Shown in pieces: positions 16,193-24,409 of a DNA stretch of 64,000 nt (position 1 is its first letter; each line of letters begins with the position of its first letter). A program made the position numbers and the translations under genes. This DNA comes from Treponema sp. OMZ 838. Lineage in GTDB: Bacteria; Spirochaetota; Spirochaetia; Treponematales; Treponemataceae. The notes beneath the pieces are model-generated. The model worked only from the letters and a program-made list of their open reading frames with translations, was not told the DNA's origin and made no database searches. The stretch covers positions 2,028,296-2,092,295 of the forward strand of contig NZ_CP009227.1 of assembly GCF_000775995.1 (NCBI RefSeq), written 5' to 3'.

Positions 16193-17376
16193 TCACGATG
16201 TGTGATGCCATCTCCCGACAAGGCGCACCGTAATCGGGATGGTGCAGATAAGCCCGATGCTTCCGGCGACTGCGCGCAGTACTTCGGAGGCTAAAAGTTC
16301 GAGGTTGATAATTTCGGTAAAGCCGTTGGAGAATAGAATAAACAGCAGCAGTACCGGAATGGAGGTACTGACATACGCCAAAATCAGTGTGTTCGACATC
16401 GAGCCGATGATGTCTCGGCCGATATTCATGCCGGACTTTATCAGTTGCTTTTTTGATATGTCGGGGCTTACGGAAATAATCTCCCACATTGCCGATGAGA
16501 TGGACATTGCCACATCCATCACCGCGCCGAGTGCACCAATCATAATACCTGCAAACAACAAACCTTGATAGTCAATCCTACGGTGCTGCGGTATAAAGGC
16601 AAGCATTTGCGCGTCCTCATTTCCAAGCCCTGTCAGCATGAGTACCTTACCGGCAATAAATGCGAATATCCCTGCGATGATAACACCGCCGATTGTACCT
16701 ATGATAGCCGTATATGTTTTTTTATTGCTGCCGCTGATGATCAGCAGCGTGATAACCGTTGCTGAACTGCATACGGCGAGCGCCAATAAGATCGGGTTAA
16801 AACCCCGTATAATGCACGGGAGAAAAATACCGAAAATAAGACCTACGGTAATACCGAGCGTAATCAGTGCTTTAAGGCCGTTTTTTTTGCCGACGATAAT
16901 AAGTGCTGCCGCAAAGATTACGATGAGTGCATAGACTTTTGTGTCCCGTGCACGCTCATAGATTTTTAAGTTTATTATCTTTCCGGTTTCTTCATCTTCG
17001 TCCACCTGCAGTATCATTTTTTCATGGACACGGAAGATAAGCCGGTACGGAATTGCCAGTTCAATAGTGTTGCGGACGGTATACACTTCGCCCTTATGCT
17101 TGCCGGTTAAAATTTCTATTTTTAAATGCTGATACCGGAAGTCGGATTCAATCGGAACATCCGGCCTGCTTTCCGCAAGGTCATCATATACGATTTCAAT
17201 GACGCGCGCTTTTACCACCTGATTCTTCGGCAAATTAAGTTGCGTGTCGTAATATTCCGCCAATCCTTTATCTTTTGAATCGGTGTCTGCCTCTGCAAAT
17301 ACGGGGATTTGCGCTGTAAGCATAATTGTAAGGATAAAAAAAAGAAAATAAAAGACCGTTTGATTTTTTGCTGCAT
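16193..17376 (-). CDS. YibE/F family membrane protein, frame broken in the signal peptide
   Basis: A polytopic protein of the YibE/F family (role unproven; genome context in some Firmicutes suggests transport). A soluble N-terminal part follows the signal peptide, then about seven or eight TM segments from residue 155 onward, with the GIMIGALGAVMDVAMSISSA segment typical of the family. No good start exists in the main frame: its only upstream start is a TTG (17404) inside a terminator. The ATG at 17376 begins MQQKIKRSFIFFF, an ideal signal-peptide N-region, but in another frame. One more T in the A8/T8 tract 17336-17343 would join it to FILTIMLTAQIPVFAEA. So one base appears to be missing. 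Confidence 0.8.
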
Positions 17377-17396
17377 GACGAATACCAAAAAGAAAA

Positions 17397-17428
17397 ACAA
17401 GCAATGTATGCGAACATACATTGCTTGT
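17397..17428 (-). terminator. intrinsic terminator of the 5'-nucleotidase gene
   Basis: On the minus strand a 14-bp perfect stem (ACAAGCAATGTATG and its complement) closes a TTCG tetraloop and is followed by TTTTTCTTTTT. It lies 24 bases after the nucleotidase stop. This is a textbook Rho-independent terminator. Confidence 0.88.
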
Positions 17429-17452
17429 TTCATTGTGTATAAGGACTCCCTT

Positions 17453-19063
17453 TTATTTTTTACTGATATCTTTGATGTAATCCGGAGCTTTCGGCGTAAT
17501 TGTTTTTGCCGCTTTAATTTCGTCGATTAAAGCATCACGAATCGGAACGTATGTTTCGACGACGTTCGTTGCCTTCGAGAAATCGTATTTATCGCCGCCG
17601 GTAAACATAAAGTCGTTGACAACAACCTTATATGTTTTGTTCATATCGAGCGGAGTTCCATCGGCTAATGCGATAGAAGTTACTCTGCTTTCAAAAGGTT
17701 TGGTGCCGTCGTATTCAACCTTTAATCCTGCAAACTGTCCGTCTGTGATATTCGGGTTCATAATACCGTGATCAATTGCCTTTTTGATTTCCGAACCGGG
17801 AAGATCGAACACTACCAAGTAGTTGTCGAACGGCATAATTTCGTACAGATCGCCGACGGTAATATTTCCCGCTGCAAGCGTTCTGCGTAATCCGCCGCCG
17901 TTTTGGATGGCGATATCCGCTTTACCTACTTTCCGCTGAGCTTCGGAAGCCCATACGCCGAGCAAGGTGTTGCTACCTTTTTCACTTCTTTCGTGGGTAA
18001 ATTCACCGGCAGCGGTGCCGATTACTTTGCCTAAGATCGGTTTTAAGTCAGCTTCGTATTTTGCATGCACAGCTTTGCCTACTTCATCTTCGACGATAGT
18101 GTCTTTATGCTTCCAAATTTCATCAAGAGCAGGGGTGATGGATGCAATTTTCTTATTTTTATCGAATGTGATACTGAGTTTTCCGACTGCGCGGCCATAG
18201 CAGTATGCCTGCATAATCGGCATACCGCCTGCAACCCCTTGTACCGGCCGGTGGCTGTGAGCTGATAATATCGCGTTTAAACCCTTAATTTTAGCAAGGG
18301 CAACTGCATTTCCGGTAATTTCTTCACCTTTCTGATCCGAATCGATGTGCGTCAATGCGATGATGACATCCGGTTTCCCTTCTTTTGCTTTTCCGGCCAA
18401 AAGGTAATCAACCCATTGCTGTCCGGCGCTCACAGGATCGGTAAAGTCCAATCCGCTGACATGTTCGGCTTTTGTTAAAGTGACCGTGTCGGGATGTGCT
18501 AAACCAATAAATGCAACCTTATAACCGCCTTTAGTGATAATCATGTACGGTTTTGCCCACGAGACAGGCTTCTTGGTGTTTTTATCAACGATATTTGCCG
18601 CCAAGAAGGTGAAGCCGCCGTCTTTTTGCCATTGGGTCATGTGCGTTACGCCCCAGTCAAACTCGTGGTTTCCGACTGCGCATACCGATACGCCCATTGC
18701 CTTCATCATTGCGGAAACCGGTGCACCGTAGGTCAAATTGGAAATTGCAGTACCTTGATAGTTATCACCGCCCGCTACGACAATCGTATTCGGGTTTTCC
18801 CTTTGTGCGGTGTGCACATAGCCGAGCAGCTTTGCCATACCGGCATTTTTCCCTTTACCGGGACGGGTATCTTCCGCGACATTGCCGTGGAAGTCGTTGA
18901 ATAGAAGCACATCCACTTGATTGGCCGGCGCTGTTGCTTCAATAGCGCTGTATTGCTTTGATACAGCTGCCGGAGCGGATTCGGTTGTTTTACACGACGG
19001 GAACAGCATAAATGCAGCCGCCAGAACAACGAACAGTGTTTTAAAAACTTTTTTCTGTGTCAT
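17453..19063 (-). CDS. 5'-nucleotidase / metallophosphoesterase lipoprotein (UshA-like)
   Basis: A 536-residue lipoprotein. A signal peptide ends in the lipobox FPSC (Cys24). The calcineurin-like metal site is laid out as NDFHGN (Asp57, His59), GGDNYQG (Asp100), GNHEFDWG (Asn132, His133), a later HIDSD histidine and SAHSHR. The C-terminal 5'-nucleotidase substrate domain starts near residue 350 and includes IAIQNGGGLRRTL and MPFDNYLVVFDLPG. It would release nucleosides and phosphate from nucleotides at the cell surface or periplasm, useful to an auxotrophic host-associated spirochaete. AAGGAG sits 8 bases before the ATG at 19063. It is monocistronic with its own terminator. Confidence 0.92.
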   Translation of the reverse strand: MTQKKVFKTLFVVLAAAFMLFPSCKTTESAPAAVSKQYSAIEATAPANQVDVLLFNDFHGNVAEDTRPGKGKNAGMAKLLGYVHTAQRENPNTIVVAGGDNYQGTAISNLTYGAPVSAMMKAMGVSVCAVGNHEFDWGVTHMTQWQKDGGFTFLAANIVDKNTKKPVSWAKPYMIITKGGYKVAFIGLAHPDTVTLTKAEHVSGLDFTDPVSAGQQWVDYLLAGKAKEGKPDVIIALTHIDSDQKGEEITGNAVALAKIKGLNAILSAHSHRPVQGVAGGMPIMQAYCYGRAVGKLSITFDKNKKIASITPALDEIWKHKDTIVEDEVGKAVHAKYEADLKPILGKVIGTAAGEFTHERSEKGSNTLLGVWASEAQRKVGKADIAIQNGGGLRRTLAAGNITVGDLYEIMPFDNYLVVFDLPGSEIKKAIDHGIMNPNITDGQFAGLKVEYDGTKPFESRVTSIALADGTPLDMNKTYKVVVNDFMFTGGDKYDFSKATNVVETYVPIRDALIDEIKAAKTITPKAPDYIKDISKK

Positions 19064-19258
19064 TTGCATACTCCTTATGTTCTTTAGTGTAAAACGGATA
19101 GAAAAAAATGCAAGGAAAAAAGAGAGAAAAAGTTATAAGGAAAAACCTCTATAAACTATGGCGTAGATAAAAAGATATGGCGTTATTGTATACAGACTGG
19201 ATTTCTTATGTTAATTAAGAATGATATGCCGTATAATATCATGCACATAGGAATAAAC

Positions 19259-19603
19259 ATGAAAATAAATGAAGTGCTTAAAGATTTACAGCTCAATTGG
19301 CAAACAGAGCTGCAAAAAGATGAATGGTTTTTTGCAAAAGCACGGGATAAAATAGATACTGCATTTACTGCAGAAGATACTTTTAGCGCTATAATGGAAG
19401 TTGTGTTTTTTATACAGTCTGAAACAAACCCCTATTTATGTACCGAATGTGTTGAGCTTTTGTATTCACTTATACGAAAAAGTGATACCACAGAAATTCC
19501 TCAAGGCTTCCTTCAAAACCTTCATGTTTTGAAGGAAAAACTCGCAAAAGATACGTACTCATTAAATATCTTACAAGAAATTGAAGCTCACTATAGAATA
19601 TGA
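19259..19603 (+). CDS. hypothetical protein
   Basis: A 114-residue protein of unknown family, predicted mostly helical, with no signal peptide or membrane segment and a Cys-x-x-Cys (LCTEC) near residue 62. AGGA lies 7 bases before the ATG at 19259; a longer start at 19208 lacks a ribosome site. It stands alone, converging on the acyl-CoA synthetase gene, so context gives no hint of function. It may be a small immunity or regulatory protein, but nothing shows that. Confidence 0.55.
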   Translation: MKINEVLKDLQLNWQTELQKDEWFFAKARDKIDTAFTAEDTFSAIMEVVFFIQSETNPYLCTECVELLYSLIRKSDTTEIPQGFLQNLHVLKEKLAKDTYSLNILQEIEAHYRI

Positions 19604-19678
19604 AGGTCGTTTTCGGCCAAAGAAGCTGATCCCCCAACGTTACAGATTGCGGCTGCGAGCGATGGAAAATCTTTTCCA

Positions 19679-21601
19679 TTAGTCGGTAAAGAGGGTGTTG
19701 ATTTGTTTGCTGTATAACGACGTAATCTTATAGCGCATGATATCTTGCTTTGCCGAAAGTTCCACACCTGCTTCAAAAGGTTTGGCAAGGAGCGCAAAAC
19801 GATTAATCCGTTCAAACAGCTTAAAACCATTTTCATGGTTTATCAACGAAGCAATTTGCCGTTCAAAAAGTTTTTTGATCTCCGGCTTTTCCAACAGTTC
19901 CGAAAGCGAATCTGCGGCTACTCCTTGTTCTGCTGCATGGCTTTTTACTTCCGCTTCATCCGCAACGATGAGTGCGCCTAAAAAGCGCTGATCCTGCCCG
20001 AGAACTACGGCTTGCGCAATGAATGGCGATTCTTGCAGCTTCATTTCAATCGGTACCGGCTCGATGTTTTCTCCGCCGCGCAGTACAATCGTATCCTTTT
20101 TTCTGCCGCGTAGGATAAGTTCGCCGTCAAGCGTTTTAAATCCGAGGTCGCCGCTATCGAACCAACCGTCTTTATCGATGACCGCATCGGTTAAATCCTG
20201 CCGTTTGTAATACCCCTTCATAACACTGGTGCCGCGGATCATTACCGTACCGAGTTGGCCTACCGGCAGCTCTTTCCCGTTGTCATCGACAATCTTTACC
20301 GCCGTACACGACAGCGGCTTCCCGATAGTGCCGAATACGGGGCGTCCGAGCGGGCGAACCGACACAACCGGTGCCGTTTCAGTTAAACCGTAGCCTTCGG
20401 TAACGCTTACACCGATAGCCCAGAAGAAAGCATCGATATTCGGCGGTAGCGCACCGCCGCCTGAAACTCCTTGCCGGAAGCCGGTACCGAGTTTGGTACG
20501 GATCTTTTTAAACACAAGCGCATTGCCCAGCGCATAGAGCGGCAGGGAGAAAAGATAGGGTATAAAGGAAATAATAGGACGGGTGATCTTTGTATAAGGC
20601 ACAAAGTGCGGATTTTGCCCTGTTACATTCCGCGCATGGTGTGCATGGAACAAGCCTACCGCGACAAAGAAGTTGAACAGTTTTTGCTTAATGCCGCCAG
20701 CCTGCTTCATTGCCTTAAAAACACCGGTATAGACGGATTCCCATATACGCGGTACCGACGGGAACAGTGCCGGATTGGTTTTTGCGATATCTGCAAGCAG
20801 GATGCTTCCCACCGGTTTAGAGTATACCATTCCCGCAGCAGAAGCCAAAATAACGTATTCGCAGAGCCGCTCAAAGCTATGCCATACCGGCAGAACCACA
20901 ATGGCCTTTTCGCCGGGATAGAGGATAACTCTTGTTTTAAGATCATCCAGCTGCACGGCAAAGTTTTTATGCGTCAGCATAACGCCCTTAGGTTCGCCTG
21001 TCGTACCGGAGGTAAAAATGATCGTAGCAACTTCCGTATCGCTGCCTTTTTCCAGCTCCCGTTCAACCGCTTCGGGGTGTTCTTTCCGATATGCCATACC
21101 CCGTTCGATAATCTCATCATAGCTGTACATTGCAAAGCGGAAAATGTCACCCTTTGTTTTGAGCTCTTCATCTTGAATATCAAAAGGATCAAAAACAATG
21201 AGCGTTTTGAGCAGCGGGAACTGTTGCTGATTTTTCAGAATTTTTATGAATTGATCCCGATTTTCTATGACAGCAGCCGTACATTCAGCGAAAGATAAAA
21301 TGCGTACTAAATCCTGTTCGGTTGCATCACAGCCGCGCGGAACATCAGCAGCTCCGATCGCCATAATCCCCATACTGGCATGGTACCATTCTTTCCGGTT
21401 ATCTGCGATAAGGCCGACTCTATCGCCCCGCGTGATGCCGAGGGATAACAGCCCGCCTGCGAAACTCAATACCCGATCAAAAACATCGGTGTAGGAGAGC
21501 GGATTAAAATCGCCTTGCTCATTCTTTGAATATTGAGCGGCAATATTCGGATGCTTTTTTGCAATTTGTTGCAACAATTGCGGCATTGTGATGTCGTTCA
21601 T
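19679..21601 (-). CDS. long-chain acyl-CoA synthetase (AMP-binding)
   Basis: A 640-residue member of the ANL adenylate-forming superfamily, closest in layout to bacterial long-chain fatty acid-CoA ligases. The P-loop reads IIFTSGTTGEPKGVML near residues 195-210, the A5 motif is EGYGLTETAPV, A7 is GWFDSGDLG, and the hinge with LRGRKKDTIVLRGGENIEP follows. No signal peptide. It activates fatty acids with ATP and CoA, which fits an organism that takes host fatty acids for its lipids. No strong ribosome site precedes the ATG. It is divergent from the HIT gene and monocistronic here. Confidence 0.9.
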   Translation of the reverse strand: MNDITMPQLLQQIAKKHPNIAAQYSKNEQGDFNPLSYTDVFDRVLSFAGGLLSLGITRGDRVGLIADNRKEWYHASMGIMAIGAADVPRGCDATEQDLVRILSFAECTAAVIENRDQFIKILKNQQQFPLLKTLIVFDPFDIQDEELKTKGDIFRFAMYSYDEIIERGMAYRKEHPEAVERELEKGSDTEVATIIFTSGTTGEPKGVMLTHKNFAVQLDDLKTRVILYPGEKAIVVLPVWHSFERLCEYVILASAAGMVYSKPVGSILLADIAKTNPALFPSVPRIWESVYTGVFKAMKQAGGIKQKLFNFFVAVGLFHAHHARNVTGQNPHFVPYTKITRPIISFIPYLFSLPLYALGNALVFKKIRTKLGTGFRQGVSGGGALPPNIDAFFWAIGVSVTEGYGLTETAPVVSVRPLGRPVFGTIGKPLSCTAVKIVDDNGKELPVGQLGTVMIRGTSVMKGYYKRQDLTDAVIDKDGWFDSGDLGFKTLDGELILRGRKKDTIVLRGGENIEPVPIEMKLQESPFIAQAVVLGQDQRFLGALIVADEAEVKSHAAEQGVAADSLSELLEKPEIKKLFERQIASLINHENGFKLFERINRFALLAKPFEAGVELSAKQDIMRYKITSLYSKQINTLFTD

Positions 21602-21756
21602 GCCGAAACGCTAGCACAAAAGAAAAAATCAGTCAAGTAAAAGGCAACCTCATCAGACGGTCTTCGGATATTCCCGCAAAATAAAGAGGATGTTCAAGAC
21701 GTATGATTGACGGCAAAGAGGTTTCCTCTTACAATGAAAAGAAAAGGAGCTAACGT

Positions 21757-22158
21757 ATGGATGATTGTATTTTTTGTAAGATTATTAAAGGTGAAATTCC
21801 ATGCATGAAAATTTATGAAGATGAATATACGATTGTCTTTATGGATATTGCAAAAGATGTTGACGGTCACATGCTGGTCGTCCCCAAAAAACATGTTACG
21901 AATATCTTGGATGCGGATGAAGCAACGCTCCAGCATGTAATGGATACGGTAAAAAAGGTCGCGAACCATTGCGTGACTGACTGCGGATATGAAGGTATCA
22001 ATATGCTGAATGCAAATAACCAATGCGCAGGCCAGACGGTTTTTCATTTGCATATACACCTTATTCCGCGGAAATCAGGTGACGCCGTTCCGAGTTTCCC
22101 GAAATTCGGCGGAGCTGTACATCCGCTCGAAGAAACGTATAAAAGACTCAAGATGTAA
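21757..22158 (+). CDS. HIT family hydrolase
   Basis: A 133-residue histidine-triad protein, the HinT-like purine nucleoside phosphoramidase group. The active site reads FHLHIHLIP (His97, His99, His101), and an N-terminal CIFCKII motif (Cys4, Cys7) is typical of the branch. The nucleotide-binding face includes FMDIAKDVDGHMLVVPKKHV. AAAGGAG lies 8 bases before the ATG. ispE follows 66 bases downstream on the same strand. Confidence 0.9.
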   Translation: MDDCIFCKIIKGEIPCMKIYEDEYTIVFMDIAKDVDGHMLVVPKKHVTNILDADEATLQHVMDTVKKVANHCVTDCGYEGINMLNANNQCAGQTVFHLHIHLIPRKSGDAVPSFPKFGGAVHPLEETYKRLKM

Positions 22159-22224
22159 AGCGCACCGCTGCCGGATCGAAGATGTTTTGGAGATATTTGG
22201 GGCGGTTGACAAAACTCACAATAT

Positions 22225-23109
22225 ATGAATAATGCTTCAAGCATGAGTGCCGATGCAATTAGTCTTTGTGCATATGCGAAGATTAATATTCATCTAAAGG
22301 TTCTGGCAAAAAGAGAAGATGGGTTTCATAACCTCGAAAGTGTTTTTCAGCGTATTTCAATAGCGGATTATCTTTCCATAACACAATCAAGCGATTCGCA
22401 CAGTTGTACGGTTGAATCTCCTTTGTTGCCATTGCCTGCTGATAACACATTGACTAAAGCATGGAAAGTGTTTAAAGACGCGGCGGGAATCAATGCGGGC
22501 ATAAGAGTTCGGTTGATAAAAAATCTTCCTGCAGGAAGCGGTTTGGGTGCAGGGTCATCCGATGCGGCTGCCTTACTGAAGGTTGTAAATGAGCTTTTTG
22601 CGATGCCGTTAACCGATTCTGAGTTGATAGATCTTGCTTTACAAGTCGGTAGCGATGTGCCGTTCTTTCTTAGGGAGGCGGCAGGAATCGTGTCGGGACG
22701 AGGAGAGGTTTTTGAGCCGATACAATCCCGTACTGACTGTTTCGGTATCCTGATTTGGCCGGATGTGCAGAGTTCGACGAAAGAAGCTTATTCGCTTTTG
22801 GATAAACAAAAGGGAATACTATCCGGCGAATATGAAGCCTGGGGATATGAAAAACTGATAAAGCAGTATCATGATCCGCTTGGGAAATGGTGCTTTGTAA
22901 ATGATTTTCAGCCGGTGCTTGAGCAGCGCTACCCCGTTATCGGTCGTGTGCGTAACGAGCTCTGCGAACAAGGTGCGGAATTTGCACAGATGAGCGGTTC
23001 CGGTTCCGCTGTTTTCGGGTTGTTTAGCTCTGAAAATCTTATGGCTTCTGCATTCAAAGTCTTGGCAAAAAGATGGAGCTGGTGTAAACCGTTTCTTTTA
23101 CTTGCCTAA
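22225..23109 (+). CDS. ispE: 4-diphosphocytidyl-2-C-methyl-D-erythritol kinase
   Basis: A 294-residue GHMP kinase of the MEP isoprenoid pathway, phosphorylating the 2-OH of CDP-methylerythritol. The start has AYAKINIHLKVLAKREDGFH (Lys19, as in IspE), the phosphate loop is LPAGSGLGAGSSDAAAL near residues 101-117, and the third motif is QMSGSGSAVFGLF near the end. The length is normal. The ribosome site is weak. spoVG follows 47 bases downstream; the ispE-spoVG order is common in spirochaetes and Firmicutes. Confidence 0.93.
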   Translation: MNNASSMSADAISLCAYAKINIHLKVLAKREDGFHNLESVFQRISIADYLSITQSSDSHSCTVESPLLPLPADNTLTKAWKVFKDAAGINAGIRVRLIKNLPAGSGLGAGSSDAAALLKVVNELFAMPLTDSELIDLALQVGSDVPFFLREAAGIVSGRGEVFEPIQSRTDCFGILIWPDVQSSTKEAYSLLDKQKGILSGEYEAWGYEKLIKQYHDPLGKWCFVNDFQPVLEQRYPVIGRVRNELCEQGAEFAQMSGSGSAVFGLFSSENLMASAFKVLAKRWSWCKPFLLLA

Positions 23110-23156
23110 CAAGACTTTACGGTGTATAATGGCTCTACCGTAAGGAGGGGCATAGT

Positions 23157-23417
23157 ATGACGATCACTGATGTCCAGATCCGGAAGACCGTAGCTGAAGG
23201 CAAATTAAAGGCTTATGCAACCGTTACCTTTGATGACTGCTTCGTACTGCATAATGTGAAGCTTATTGAAGGCGAAAAAGGTGTTTTTGTTGCAATGCCG
23301 AGCCGTAGAACTAAGACCGGCGCGTACAAGGATATTGCTCATCCGATAACACCTGAATTCCGATCGGTACTGCAAGAAAAGATACTTTCCGCATACGAGG
23401 CTTGTGCAGAAAGCTAG
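23157..23417 (+). CDS. spoVG: regulator SpoVG
   Basis: An 86-residue SpoVG protein with the family core [25 protein letters not shown] and [20 protein letters not shown]. In spirochaetes such as Borrelia it is a nucleic-acid-binding protein of post-transcriptional control rather than a sporulation factor. TAAGGAGGGG gives a strong ribosome site 7 bases before the ATG. It follows ispE and precedes a terminator and tRNA-Gln. Confidence 0.95.
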   Translation: MTITDVQIRKTVAEGKLKAYATVTFDDCFVLHNVKLIEGEKGVFVAMPSRRTKTGAYKDIAHPITPEFRSVLQEKILSAYEACAES

Positions 23418-23459
23418 AACCGATGGTATGCAGATCGGTTTATAATAATAGGAAAATTA

Positions 23460-23483
23460 CCGTGCATGAATGCATGGTTTTTT
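23460..23483 (+). terminator. intrinsic terminator after spoVG
   Basis: An 8-bp stem (CCGTGCAT with ATGCATGG, one G-U pair) followed by six T's, ending 4 bases before the tRNA. It could instead be part of the tRNA 5' leader. Confidence 0.5.
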
Positions 23484-23487
23484 ATAA

Positions 23488-23560
23488 TGGGACGTCGGCA
23501 AGTGGTAAGCCAACGGCTTTTGGTGCCGTCATTCCGTAGGTTCGAATCCTACCGTCCCAG
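23488..23560 (+). tRNA. tRNA-Gln (anticodon TTG)
   Basis: A full cloverleaf. The acceptor stem TGGGACG pairs with CGTCCCA and the discriminator base is G. The D-arm is GGCAAGTGGTAAGCC. The anticodon stem ACGGC/GCCGT holds the loop TTTTGGT with anticodon TTG, reading CAA/CAG. The T-arm has GTTCGAATC. CCA is not encoded. Confidence 0.93.
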
Positions 23561-23572
23561 TCTGAAGGAGAT

Positions 23573-23601
23573 ACGGATTATTTTGTTGCAAAATAATCCG
23601 T
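23573..23601 (+). terminator. hairpin terminator after tRNA-Gln
   Basis: A 13-bp perfect stem (ACGGATTATTTTG and complement) with a 3-base loop, 12 bases after the tRNA. It is not followed by a T-run, so the terminator role is probable rather than certain. Confidence 0.5.
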
Positions 23602-23602
23602 G

Positions 23603-23629
23603 TTGACTTTATATGAATGTAAATATAAA
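23603..23629 (+). promoter_or_regulatory. candidate promoter of rplY
   Basis: TTGACT (23603-23608) and TATAAA (23624-23629) with 15-base spacing lie about 60 bases before the L25 start, immediately after the tRNA hairpin. The spacing is short. The leader between them and the gene holds a small G/C hairpin (about 23631-23662) that could take part in control. Confidence 0.35.
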
Positions 23630-23691
23630 AAAGGGGCTTTTCATACAGAAGGAGCCTCTTGTTTGCTTTATATGCAAAGGAGTTCCTGATT

Positions 23692-24324
23692 ATGGAAGAG
23701 AGAGTTTTGACAGCCTGCCGCCGAACAGATTTTGGAAAAGCTGCTACTGCAAAATGCCGTAGGGCTAATCGTTTGCCTGCCGTTATTTATGATAATGCGG
23801 GGCATTCGACAGCTATTGATGTTCCCTATCGCGATTTTGAAAAATTATTCAAAACAGTTACCGAAAGTACGCTTATTACCGTTAAAGTTGACGACAAAGA
23901 CGAGTTTGAAGTTTTTATCAAAGATTATCAATATGATATCGTAAACGATAAAGTTTTCCACGCAGATTTCTACGCTGTTGAACGCGGTCAGTTGTTACGG
24001 ACTAAAATTCAGATTCGGCTTTCCGGATCTCCTGAAGCATGCCGTCAAGGCGCCGTTTTGGAAACCGGTATTGCAGAACTTGAGGTTGAATGTTTACCGC
24101 GTAACTTGCCTGAGCGCATCGTAGTCAATGTTGAAAAACTCGGTGCTAACGAAGCAATTCACGTTCGGGATATTAAAGTTCCCGAAGGGGTTAAGGTTTT
24201 GACTGATGCTGATTTAGCGGTTGCAATGGTTAAATTTGCCAGAGAAGAAGCCCCCGCTGTTACGGATGAAGCTGCAGCTGATGCAGCTCCGGCTGCAGGC
24301 GCTGCTCCGGAAGCAAAAGCCTAA
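23692..24324 (+). CDS. rplY: 50S ribosomal protein L25 / general stress protein Ctc
   Basis: A 210-residue long-form L25 that binds 5S rRNA. The N-terminal L25 domain (about residues 5-90) has RRANRLPAVIYDN and FEVFIKDYQYDIVNDKVFHADFY. The C-terminal TL5/CTC domain (about 95-180) has GVKVLTDADLAVAMV. The tail is an Ala/Pro/Glu-rich extension, common in the family. AAAGGAG lies 8-9 bases before ATG 23692, which I prefer to the upstream frame start at 23659. Its own terminator follows. Confidence 0.93.
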   Translation: MEERVLTACRRTDFGKAATAKCRRANRLPAVIYDNAGHSTAIDVPYRDFEKLFKTVTESTLITVKVDDKDEFEVFIKDYQYDIVNDKVFHADFYAVERGQLLRTKIQIRLSGSPEACRQGAVLETGIAELEVECLPRNLPERIVVNVEKLGANEAIHVRDIKVPEGVKVLTDADLAVAMVKFAREEAPAVTDEAAADAAPAAGAAPEAKA

Positions 24325-24334
24325 CCTTCTTATC

Positions 24335-24365
24335 AAAGTGCAGGTCTTACACCTGCACTTTTTTT
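24335..24365 (+). terminator. intrinsic terminator of rplY
   Basis: An 11-bp stem (AAAGTGCAGGT with ACCTGCACTTT) around CTTAC, running into a T tract, 10 bases after the L25 stop. Confidence 0.9.
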
Positions 24366-24409
24366 CTGTTCTTGTCTTTTCCTCAAAAATGCTTTATTGT
24401 TCTCAGTGT

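Noticed and set aside
20471-21298. Long + strand frame of 275 codons inside the acyl-CoA synthetase gene
   Set aside because: Antisense shadow without motif or ribosome site; the minus strand frame has all ANL motifs.
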